Shown here: positions 1 through 5,208 of the stretch, piece after piece
How the letters are laid out: every line of letters begins with the position of its first letter
Position numbering within the stretch: position 1 is the first letter of the stretch
From: Caldithrix sp.
Lineage (GTDB): Bacteria; KSB1; UBA2214; DYKH01
Length of the DNA stretch: 5,208 nt
Reading direction: 5' to 3'
Assembly: GCA_020722685.1 (NCBI GenBank)
Contig: DYKH01000040.1
Location: 35,707 to 40,914 of the forward strand
The notes under the pieces: model-generated
Told to the model about the DNA's origin: nothing
The model's database searches: none
The model's input: only the letters and a program-made list of their open reading frames with translations
Position numbers and translations under genes: made by a program

Positions 1-20
1 TCCTAATCGTAATCCTACTC
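1..20 (-). repeat. Left hexamer array (inverted copy of the right array)
   Basis: Three consecutive 6-base units of the form NTAATC are visible at 3-8, 9-14 and 15-20; the third has one change. Bases 1-2 (TC) fit the end of a further unit, so the array probably continues outside the window. Reverse-complemented, 1-20 matches 430-449 at 18 of 20 positions, so it is the inverted partner of the array after the small gene. Read in the frame of that gene, it gives TAA stops at 4-6 and 10-12, which limits how far upstream the gene could start. Confidence 0.75.
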
Positions 21-30
21 GAAGGCGCCC

Positions 31-429
31 ATGCAACCATACTTCGATCACGAGAAATTGCGTGTCTACCAAGAAGCGATACGGTTCCTATCTCTGGTTG
101 AGGAAATCTCGAAAAAGACCGACAAAAAACTGCCTGTTCTCGATCATCTCGACAGGGCCTCAACATCCATTGCTCTCAACATCGCAGAAGGCAACGGCAA
201 GTTCACTGCTTCTGACCGCTGCAAATTTTTCGATATTGCAAGAGGGTCTGCTCTGGAAGCAGCAAGCGCTTTGGATGTGCTCGTGGCAAAAAAAATACTT
301 GCACCCGGAGAAGTTAAGGCAGGGAAGGAAATCCTCCACGGAATTGTGTCGATGATTGTTGGGTTGATCAAAAGCAACTCGGGCAGAGTTTACGACGGAC
401 GTGATGAGTATGGTGCGAAAGACGATTAG
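31..429 (+). CDS. Four-helix-bundle protein, S23/23S rRNA intervening-sequence family
   Basis: This 132-residue protein matches the small four-helix-bundle family (S23 / 23S rRNA intervening-sequence protein). It has the N-terminal block with HEKLRVYQEA (residues 7-16), RASTSIALNIAEGNG (42-56) and ARGSALE (70-76), followed by two further predicted helices to about residue 115. The length is typical. The molecular role of the family is not settled: members sit in 23S rRNA insertions, and the related Avd protein binds RNA in diversity-generating retroelements, so nucleic acid binding is a reasonable guess only. The ATG at 31 is preceded by AAGG (22-25) at 5 bases, and in-frame TAA codons at 4-6 and 10-12 rule out a much longer start. 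The tail after residue 116 is polar and acidic and ends Asp-Asp, where the coding sequence runs into the hexamer array whose first unit supplies the TAG stop. No signal peptide or membrane segment is seen. Confidence 0.85.
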   Translation: MQPYFDHEKLRVYQEAIRFLSLVEEISKKTDKKLPVLDHLDRASTSIALNIAEGNGKFTASDRCKFFDIARGSALEAASALDVLVAKKILAPGEVKAGKEILHGIVSMIVGLIKSNSGRVYDGRDEYGAKDD

Positions 430-459
430 GATTAGGATTACGATTAAGATTACGGTTAA
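424..459 (+). repeat. Right hexamer array, six GATTAN units
   Basis: Six uninterrupted 6-base units with consensus GATTAN run from 424 to 459; only the last departs from the core, reading GGTTAA. The units are in frame with the upstream gene, and the first supplies its TAG stop (427-429). Further in-frame stops follow at 433, 445 and 457. Bases 430-449 match the reverse complement of 1-20 at 18 of 20 positions. The array ends 4 bases before the ribosome binding site of lpdA, so it occupies the place where an lpdA promoter or leader would be expected. Confidence 0.85.
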
Positions 460-463
460 GAAT

Positions 464-467
464 GGAG
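464..467 (+). promoter_or_regulatory. Ribosome binding site of lpdA
   Basis: GGAG lies 7 bases before the ATG at 475, a standard spacing, and supports that start. It follows the hexamer array almost directly. No separate promoter can be seen between the small gene and lpdA, so transcription must come from within or before the cassette. Confidence 0.7.
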
Positions 468-474
468 ACAGTAA

Positions 475-1902
475 ATGCCCCTTGAAAACGAATCCACCCA
501 GCTTGCCGTCATCGGCGCGGGACCCGGAGGCTACGCTGCCGCCTTCCTTGCGGCTGATCTGGGAATGCAAGTCACTCTCATCGATCCGGAAGCAAATCCG
601 GGCGGAGTCTGCCTCTTTCGCGGCTGCATCCCATCCAAAGCGTTGCTGCATGTCGCCAAGCTGCTCCATGAAGCCAAAGAGGCGAAGAACTGGGGAATCG
701 AGTTCGCCGAACCGCAAATCAAGCTGGATCGCCTACGGGTATGGAAAGAGGGGGTAGTTAAAAAGCTCACCGGCGGCCTCGGACAGCTCAGCAAGCAGCG
801 GCACGTCAGCTTTGTTCAAGGTCACGCTACGCTGTTGGACCCACAGAACCTGAAGGTTACGCTCAATGACGGGTCTGAACAAAAGATCACTTTCGACCAT
901 GCGATTTTAGCCACCGGTTCTAGCCCGGCTTCCCTCCCCGGACTGTCTATTCAAAGCCACCTCCTCATGGACTCTACCGGCGCTCTGGAGCTGCGAGATA
1001 TTCCCAAAACTTTGCTGGTTATCGGCGGCGGCTACATCGGCCTGGAATTGGGATCGGTCTACGCCGCCCTGGGTTCGCAGGTCACCGTTGTTGAAATGAT
1101 GCCTGGGTTATTGCCCGGAGCCGACCGGGACATGGTGAAATTTCTTAACAGTCGATTGGAAAAAAGCTTTCATTCCATTCTGTTGAATACCAAAGTAGTC
1201 GAGATGACCGAAGCCCGAAACGGCATCAAGGTCAGGTTTGACGATCCCGACTTGCCTGCTACCGAGCAAACCTTTGACCGGGTGCTCGTCTCTGTTGGAC
1301 GCAAGCCAAACTCCACAGGCTTTGGCTTGGAGAATACCAAAGTAGTTGTCAATAAGCGCGGCTTTATTTCCGTCGATGAGCAGCGGCGCACGGCGGAACC
1401 TACCCTATTCGCTATCGGCGACGTAGTCGGCGAGCCCATGCTGGCGCACAAGGCCTCCCACGAGGGTCGCGTGGCCGTCGAAGCCATTGCCGGGCACAAG
1501 GTAGCTTTCGAGCCGCGTGCGATTCCGGCTGTGGTCTTCACCGATCCGGAAATCGCTTGGTGCGGCTTGACGGAAACGCAGGCAAAAGAACAGAATCGCC
1601 CCGTTCAAGTCGCCCGCTTTCCTTGGGCGGCGTCCGGTCGGGCTATGACCATGGATCGCACCGACGGTTTGACCAAGCTGATCATCGATCCGGAAACGGA
1701 GAGGATCTTAGGCGTCGGACTAGTCGGCGCCGGAGCCGGAGAAATGATCGCCGAGGGCGTGCTGGCCATAGAAATGGCTGCAACGGCTGCGGACCTCAGG
1801 CTCAGCATCCATCCGCACCCGACACTCTCCGAGACCATCATGGAAGCGGCAGAAGTGTTTTTTGGGCAAAGCACGCATGTTTATCGTCCGATAAGAAAGT
1901 AA
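475..1902 (+). CDS. lpdA: Dihydrolipoyl dehydrogenase (E3)
   Basis: A 475-residue cytoplasmic flavoenzyme that reoxidises dihydrolipoamide on the E2 or H-protein partner of 2-oxoacid dehydrogenase or glycine cleavage complexes, passing electrons through FAD to NAD+. Motifs in order: FAD-binding GAGPGG (14-19), redox disulfide in [13 protein letters not shown] (43-55, Cys46 and Cys51), ATGS (146-149), NAD-binding GGGYIG (184-189), second FAD motif AIGD (313-316), and the C-terminal dimerisation domain ending in HPHPTLSE (446-453) with the catalytic pair His448 and Glu453. Length is normal for the family and there is no N-terminal lipoyl domain. The two residues before Gly50 are Phe-Arg, where many homologues have Asn-Val. 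No E1 or E2 gene is in view, so which complex it serves cannot be told. It is followed by topA after 38 bases with no terminator visible. Other members of the disulfide oxidoreductase family (mercuric reductase, glutathione reductase) are less likely given the overall pattern. Confidence 0.93.
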   Translation: MPLENESTQLAVIGAGPGGYAAAFLAADLGMQVTLIDPEANPGGVCLFRGCIPSKALLHVAKLLHEAKEAKNWGIEFAEPQIKLDRLRVWKEGVVKKLTGGLGQLSKQRHVSFVQGHATLLDPQNLKVTLNDGSEQKITFDHAILATGSSPASLPGLSIQSHLLMDSTGALELRDIPKTLLVIGGGYIGLELGSVYAALGSQVTVVEMMPGLLPGADRDMVKFLNSRLEKSFHSILLNTKVVEMTEARNGIKVRFDDPDLPATEQTFDRVLVSVGRKPNSTGFGLENTKVVVNKRGFISVDEQRRTAEPTLFAIGDVVGEPMLAHKASHEGRVAVEAIAGHKVAFEPRAIPAVVFTDPEIAWCGLTETQAKEQNRPVQVARFPWAASGRAMTMDRTDGLTKLIIDPETERILGVGLVGAGAGEMIAEGVLAIEMAATAADLRLSIHPHPTLSETIMEAAEVFFGQSTHVYRPIRK

Positions 1903-1930
1903 GACTAACCTTCAACCTCCCTGCAGAAAG

Positions 1931-1935
1931 AAAGG
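1931..1935 (+). promoter_or_regulatory. Ribosome binding site that fixes the topA start
   Basis: AAAGG, within a purine-rich run from 1926 to 1935, lies 5 bases before the ATG at 1941. The reading frame is open further upstream to 1557, but that part overlaps lpdA in another frame and shows no topoisomerase sequence. Homologous sequence begins exactly at this ATG. Confidence 0.65.
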
Positions 1936-1940
1936 CGCGC

Positions 1941-4556
1941 ATGGCCAAGTCTCTCGTCATCGTCGAGTCTCCAGCCAAAGCCAAAACCATTAACAAATAC
2001 TTGGGCAGCGACTACATCGTTTCCTCCAGCATGGGGCACATCCGCGACCTGCCCACATCGGGATCGACCAAGTCAAAGTCAGCGAGCAAGAAAGAGTCCA
2101 CATCAACTACAAAGGGGAAAAGGGGCGACACCAAGCTTGGTGAATATGAAAAGCTGGTTCGCAGTATGGCCATCGATCCTGAAAATGGCTGGAAAGCGAG
2201 GTATGAGATTTTGCCGGGAAAGATGAAGGTCCTGATGGAGCTCAAAGCTCTTGCTGCCAAGGCCGATTCCATCTACTTGGCCACCGACCTCGATCGCGAG
2301 GGCGAGGCCATTGCTTGGCATTTGCGAGAATCCATTGGCGGCGAGGAGCGGCGCTACAAACGGGTCATTTTCAGCGAAATCACCAAGCAAGCCATTCAGC
2401 AGGCCTTTGCTTCGCCGGGGCAATTGAACATGGATCGGGTCAACGCCCAGCAAACCCGGAGATTTCTCGACCGCGTCGTGGGATACATGCTTTCCCCTTT
2501 GTTGTGGAAAAAGGTCGCGCGCGGGCTTTCTGCGGGACGAGTGCAATCCGTGGCCGTTCGGCTTATTGTCGAAAGAGAACGTGAAATTCGCGCCTTTGTA
2601 CCGGAGGAATACTGGAAAATATTTGCCCTCCTCAAAGCCAAACCGCCTTTCCGGGCGCAGGTCAGCAAGTACAAAGGCAAGACTTTTTTGCCTAAGAACC
2701 AGCAAGAAGCAGATGCGGCCTTGGCGGAGCTGCAAAAATCCACTTATGTTGTAGCCGATTTCAAACAGACGCCTACCAAACAAAATCCATATCCTCCCTT
2801 TATCACCACGACGCTGCAGCAAGCCGCCAGCCTCCGTCTTGGCTTTAGCGTCAAAAAAACGATGATGCTGGCGCAGCATCTTTATGAAGCCGGTCTGATC
2901 ACCTATATGCGTACCGATTCCACGCAATTGAGTCATCAATCCGTGCAGGCGTGCCGGAGCTTTATCAAAGCCACGTTCGGTGACCGCTATTTGCCGGACA
3001 CCCCTCGCGTCTATGCCAGCAAGAAAGGTGCGCAGGAAGCCCACGAAGCCATCCGGCCCAGCTATGTGGAAAACACACCGGAACGCATGGATCGCTTGGA
3101 TCGAGATCATGCCCGGCTTTATGAACTGATCTGGCGGCAATTCGTCGCTTGCCAGATGCCGCCGGCAGAATTCGACAGCACCAGCATCGTCATCACCGCC
3201 GGGGACTATGAACTGAAGGCTACCGGTCGGGTCATGCGCTTTGACGGGTGGATGAAGGTCCTGCCCCCGGTAGCCAAGAAAGACGAGGAAGCTGCTGAGC
3301 TGCCGGAAGTGAAGGTCGGCGAAATCCTTCCGCTCATCAAGCTGGAACCCAGCCAGCATTTCACCAAGCCGCCGGCTCGTTACACCGAAGCCAGTCTCGT
3401 TCGTGAGTTGGAAAAGCTGGGCATCGGACGGCCTTCGACCTATGCGCCCATCATTTCCACCATTCAGGAGCGCGGCTACGTCCAGCTCATCAAGCGGCGG
3501 TTTTTTGCGCAAAAGATCGGCGACATCGTCACCGATCGCTTGGTGGAAAATTTTAACAACCTGATGGACTATGGCTTTACTGCTTCGATGGAAGAGGAGT
3601 TGGATCAAATCGCTATGGGCAAGCGACAATGGCGGGCTGCTTTGGACGAGTTTTATGCGGATTTCAAGAAGCAACTTGCCGCAGCAGACCAATCTATGCG
3701 GCGCAACGAGCCGGTGCGGATTCCCGCCATCTCCTGTCAAACTTGCGGCAAACCGATGATGGTTCGCACCGGCGGCACCGGCGTTTTCCTGAGTTGCTCC
3801 GGTTATGAGCTTCCGCCCAAGGAACGCTGCAAGCAGACCATCAATCTCATTCCCGGCGAGGAAACCCTCGCGGTAGTCAGCGATGAGGATGAGGGAGATG
3901 CAACGGAATTGCTGCACCGTCGTCGCTGTCCCATTTGCGGCACGGCCATGGACAGCTATTTGGTGGATGCGCAGCGCAAGCTACACATCTGCGGCAATAA
4001 CCCGGACTGCAAGGGCTATGAAGTCGAAGTCGGCAATTTTAAAATGAAAGGCTATGACGGTCCGGTCATTGTTTGCGACAAGTGCGGCGCGGACATGGTG
4101 CTGAAAAAGGGCCGCTTCGGCAAGTTCTTTGCCTGCACCAAGTACCCGGAGTGCAAGAATACCCGCAAGCTGCTGCGCAATGGTCAGCCGGCGCCGCCGA
4201 AAGCAGATGCCGTGCACATGCCGGAGTTGAAATGCGCCAAATCCGATGCCTACTTTGTCCTGCGCGACGGCGCCGTCGGGCTGTTTTTGGCGGCGCACAC
4301 TTTTCCAAAGTCGCGGGAAACCAAGGCGCCTTTGGTAGAAGACCTGATTCGGCATCGCGAGGAATTGGACCCAAAATTCGATTACTTGGTTCAAGCCCCG
4401 GTGACGGATCCGGACGGTAACAAGGCTGTCATCCGCTTCAAGCGGAAAGAACGCATTCAATACTTGATGACGGAATACGACGACAAGCCGACCGGTTGGG
4501 AGGCGTACTACCAGGATGGAAAGTGGGAATGGAAGAGGATGCGGACGAAAAAGTAA
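1941..4556 (+). CDS. topA: DNA topoisomerase I (type IA, omega protein)
   Basis: An 871-residue type IA topoisomerase that relaxes negative supercoils by cutting one strand through a 5'-phosphotyrosine link. The Toprim domain has Glu9 in [11 protein letters not shown] and the acidic triad Asp116, Asp118 and Glu120 in [13 protein letters not shown]. Between the two lies a Ser/Thr/Lys-rich insert (about 41-65), as in the E. coli enzyme. [13 protein letters not shown] (195-207) is conserved. The active-site tyrosine is Tyr322, followed by Arg324, in [16 protein letters not shown] (368-374) and [11 protein letters not shown] (494-504) follow. The C-terminal half carries three four-cysteine zinc ribbons: Cys599/602/619/630, Cys663/666/684/690 and Cys712/715/732/738. 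A cysteine-poor domain (about 760-871) with [13 protein letters not shown] and a Trp-rich end completes the E. coli-type layout, against 865 residues in E. coli. All catalytic and metal-binding residues are present, so the enzyme should be active. It probably shares a transcript with lpdA. No clear terminator follows. Confidence 0.96.
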   Translation: MAKSLVIVESPAKAKTINKYLGSDYIVSSSMGHIRDLPTSGSTKSKSASKKESTSTTKGKRGDTKLGEYEKLVRSMAIDPENGWKARYEILPGKMKVLMELKALAAKADSIYLATDLDREGEAIAWHLRESIGGEERRYKRVIFSEITKQAIQQAFASPGQLNMDRVNAQQTRRFLDRVVGYMLSPLLWKKVARGLSAGRVQSVAVRLIVEREREIRAFVPEEYWKIFALLKAKPPFRAQVSKYKGKTFLPKNQQEADAALAELQKSTYVVADFKQTPTKQNPYPPFITTTLQQAASLRLGFSVKKTMMLAQHLYEAGLITYMRTDSTQLSHQSVQACRSFIKATFGDRYLPDTPRVYASKKGAQEAHEAIRPSYVENTPERMDRLDRDHARLYELIWRQFVACQMPPAEFDSTSIVITAGDYELKATGRVMRFDGWMKVLPPVAKKDEEAAELPEVKVGEILPLIKLEPSQHFTKPPARYTEASLVRELEKLGIGRPSTYAPIISTIQERGYVQLIKRRFFAQKIGDIVTDRLVENFNNLMDYGFTASMEEELDQIAMGKRQWRAALDEFYADFKKQLAAADQSMRRNEPVRIPAISCQTCGKPMMVRTGGTGVFLSCSGYELPPKERCKQTINLIPGEETLAVVSDEDEGDATELLHRRRCPICGTAMDSYLVDAQRKLHICGNNPDCKGYEVEVGNFKMKGYDGPVIVCDKCGADMVLKKGRFGKFFACTKYPECKNTRKLLRNGQPAPPKADAVHMPELKCAKSDAYFVLRDGAVGLFLAAHTFPKSRETKAPLVEDLIRHREELDPKFDYLVQAPVTDPDGNKAVIRFKRKERIQYLMTEYDDKPTGWEAYYQDGKWEWKRMRTKK

Positions 4557-4697
4557 TGCAGAGCTTTCACGGGTCTCATGAATGCCACCGGGAAAATACG
4601 CTGACAAAACACTTGGCTTATAAGTTAGGTTTGTTAAATTATTCCGAGGGGAATTTCCTCATTGCATGTTCTCTGAATAACAGTAGCGAGGTAAGCT
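4557..4697 (+). other. Intergenic gap between topA and the broken antitoxin gene
   Basis: This stretch of 141 bases holds no convincing gene. A short imperfect fold with GAGG/CCTC arms at 4646-4660 contains G-T pairs and is not followed by a T-run, so it is a poor terminator candidate. AT-rich sequence at about 4618-4645 could hold a promoter for the downstream gene, but I find no pair of -35 and -10 boxes at good spacing. Confidence 0.4.
4688..4692 (+). promoter_or_regulatory. Intact ribosome binding site before the broken antitoxin gene
   Basis: GAGGT lies 5 bases before the GTG at 4698, a strong site at good spacing. It fixes the GTG as the ancestral start and shows that the translation signal survives although the reading frame is stopped after ten codons. 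Confidence 0.6.
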
Positions 4698-4946
4698 GTG
4701 GAACAGATTGCGGAAAATGAAAATATTTGACGTCAGCTTGATGAACTTCCAGCCGAGGCGAGGCGCGAAGTACTCGATTTCATCTCTTTCTTGCGGACGC
4801 GCTATCAAAAAGCAAATCGCAAAAAATCCACCAAGATGTTAAGACTATCTGATGAGCCATTTGTAGGCATTTGGAAAGACCGCGAAGACTTGAAAGATAG
4901 CGTCAGTTGGGTTCGCGGCGTTCGAAAACGCGAATGGACGAGCTAA
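4698..4946 (+). pseudogene. VapB/DUF2281-like antitoxin, broken by an early stop codon
   Basis: Read from GTG at 4698, this frame gives ten residues (EQIAENENI after the start), a TGA at 4728-4730, then 71 uninterrupted codons to TAA at 4944. The part after the stop has the features of DUF2281/VapB-type antitoxins: LDELPAEARREVLDFISFL (residues 13-31), a basic linker, and the C-terminal block EPFVGIWKDRED followed by a SWVR and an EW near the end. In the family the N-terminal part is the DNA-binding and dimerising region and the C-terminal part neutralises a PIN-domain toxin. One base change at the TGA would restore an 82-codon gene of normal length. No other ATG, GTG or TTG follows until TTG at 4791 and ATG at 4836, so most of the protein should be lost unless the stop is read through. 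No VapC-like toxin follows. A sequencing error at 4728-4730 is the main alternative. Confidence 0.7.
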
Positions 4947-4981
4947 GATGGACAGATTTGCTTTGGCTGATTTGCTCCGGC

Positions 4982-4996
4982 GTGAGACCTTCTCAC
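4982..4996. repeat. Short perfect hairpin
   Basis: GTGAGA at 4982-4987 is exactly complementary to TCTCAC at 4991-4996 across a 3-base loop. No T-run follows on the + strand and no clear one precedes it for the minus strand, so it is not a standard terminator. It lies between two broken genes that converge on it and could act as a weak bidirectional stop, or be chance. Confidence 0.35.
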
Positions 4997-5021
4997 ATAA
5001 AACGTCCAGTTATTTCTCCAA

Positions 5022-5162
5022 TCAGTTTTCCCCCGGCCAAGGATTTTCAATATCCAGCACCACCTTCCATCCTTCTGCTTCTTTCCTCCAAATTCGCATA
5101 TAGCTGCTGCGTCGCGTTGTTCCATCCGATTCGCAGTTAGAAGTTCCATACGTGGTACATAT
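5022..5162 (-). pseudogene. C-terminal fragment of a DUF4440/SnoaL-like (NTF2-fold) protein
   Basis: On the minus strand the frame ending in TGA at 5024-5022 reads SYMRIWRKEAEGWKVVLDIE and then NPWPGEN. This resembles the last two beta strands of DUF4440/SnoaL-like proteins of the NTF2 fold, where a pattern of Tyr-x-x-[IV]-Trp-[RK]-[RK] then GWKVVLD is common. The preceding part (TYGTSNCESDGTTRRS) fits the strand and turn before it. An in-frame TAA at 5165-5163 closes the frame upstream, and the N-terminal two thirds of a normal protein (about 130 residues) are missing. Another minus frame may hold a little more (LAKYV just upstream), which would need a frameshift. The remnant ends close to the REP-like repeat at the window edge. 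The only internal ATG (5099-5097) would give 25 residues, so a working protein is unlikely. The family call rests on a short stretch and could be wrong. Confidence 0.45.
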
Positions 5163-5182
5163 TTAGCCAACTGAATAATTGT

Positions 5183-5208
5183 GTCATTTCGAACGGAGTG
5201 AGAAATCT
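5183..5208 (+). repeat. REP-like dispersed repeat, cut by the window edge
   Basis: The last 26 bases follow a pattern I recognise from short dispersed repeats in many environmental bacterial genomes, of the kind GTCATTTCGAnCGnAGnGAG followed by AAATCT. ATTTC (5186-5190) and GAAAT (5202-5206) are complementary and could form a short stem. Only one copy is in this window, so repetition in the genome is not shown here and is inferred from general familiarity. The sequence runs to the window end. Confidence 0.5.

Larger units (their letters stand above)
1..459 (+). mobile_element. Putative four-helix-bundle gene cassette bounded by inverted hexamer arrays
   Basis: One small gene (31-429) is enclosed by two arrays of the same degenerate hexamer in opposite orientation (1-20 and 424-459). 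Only 10 bases separate the left array from the start codon, and these hold the ribosome binding site; the right array begins inside the last codons. No transposase or recombinase is visible. Genes of the S23/four-helix-bundle family are known as insertions in 23S rRNA genes and as accessory proteins of diversity-generating retroelements, so a link to mobility is plausible. That this particular unit moves is inference. The outer left boundary is outside the window and no target-site duplication can be identified. Confidence 0.4.

Noticed and set aside
160..717. Minus-strand open frame spanning the small gene, the hexamer array and the start of lpdA
   Set aside because: It crosses two supported + strand genes and the array, which it translates as an Ile/Leu/Val run; no family is recognisable.
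1185..1346. Exact 15-base direct repeat GAATACCAAAGTAGT at 1185-1199 and 1332-1346 inside lpdA
   Set aside because: Both copies encode Asn-Thr-Lys-Val-Val in frame in two separate beta strands of a conserved protein. Most likely coincidence of similar residues and codons, not a mobile or regulatory repeat.
1557..1940. Open frame extending the topA protein by 128 residues upstream
   Set aside because: It overlaps lpdA in another frame, has low-complexity Arg/Gly-rich content typical of a shadow frame, and topoisomerase sequence and a ribosome binding site begin at the ATG at 1941.
2103..3917. Long minus-strand open frame (604 codons) opposite topA
   Set aside because: It lies wholly antisense to a conserved gene, has no recognisable motifs, and is explained by the codon composition of topA.
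4646..4660. Possible terminator after topA
   Set aside because: The stem is short and imperfect, with G-T pairs and no following T-run, and it lies 90 bases past the stop codon.
4912..4934. Inverted repeat TTCGCG/CGCGAA with a smaller hairpin (GCGTT/AACGC) inside
   Set aside because: It falls inside the antitoxin coding frame and is not followed by a T-run, so the fold is probably incidental.
4907..5170. Open frames on both strands in the right-hand end (4907-5140 plus, 4943-5170 minus)
   Set aside because: Neither resembles a known protein. The plus one overlaps the antitoxin frame, and the minus one is the neighbouring frame to the better DUF4440-like match.
1..5208. CRISPR array, tRNA or rRNA genes, riboswitch
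   Set aside because: No regularly spaced long repeats with unique spacers, no tRNA-like TTCGA arm and anticodon fold, and no ribosomal RNA sequence were found. The hexamer arrays have no spacers.

Overview
The window (5208 bases) carries two complete housekeeping genes, both on the + strand and probably co-transcribed. They are lpdA (475-1902, dihydrolipoyl dehydrogenase) and topA (1941-4556, DNA topoisomerase I), with 37 bases between the stop of the first and the ribosome binding site and start of the second. The accessory DNA on either side looks mobile or decaying. Base composition is moderate. TopA follows the Escherichia coli enzyme closely along its whole length, including the Ser/Lys-rich insert in the Toprim region, three four-cysteine zinc ribbons and a cysteine-poor C-terminal domain. 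This points to a gammaproteobacterium or a close relative; the assignment is an inference from remembered family features, not from a search.

Left end (1-459): a small gene (31-429) encodes a four-helix-bundle protein of the S23 / 23S rRNA intervening-sequence family. It lies between two arrays of a degenerate hexamer, in opposite orientation: NTAATC units at 1-20 on the left and GATTAN units at 424-459 on the right. The left array, reverse-complemented, matches 430-449 at 18 of 20 bases. The right array supplies the stop codon of the gene and the left array supplies in-frame stops just before it. This looks like a compact cassette with inverted ends, and its right edge sits only 4 bases before the lpdA ribosome binding site. 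It is the most interesting structure in the window.

Centre (475-4556): lpdA then topA. Both keep every catalytic motif that I can check. Their products do not work in the same pathway (E3 of 2-oxoacid dehydrogenase complexes, and relaxation of negative supercoils), so the pairing is positional only.

Right end (4557-5208): an intergenic gap, then a broken VapB/DUF2281-like antitoxin gene (4698-4946). It has a good ribosome binding site and a nonsense codon at position 11, and no toxin gene follows. After it come a short perfect hairpin (4982-4996), a degraded C-terminal fragment on the minus strand resembling the DUF4440/SnoaL-like family (5022-5162), and at the very end a REP-like dispersed-repeat sequence (5183-5208) cut by the window edge. 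This end reads as a gene graveyard next to a repeat.
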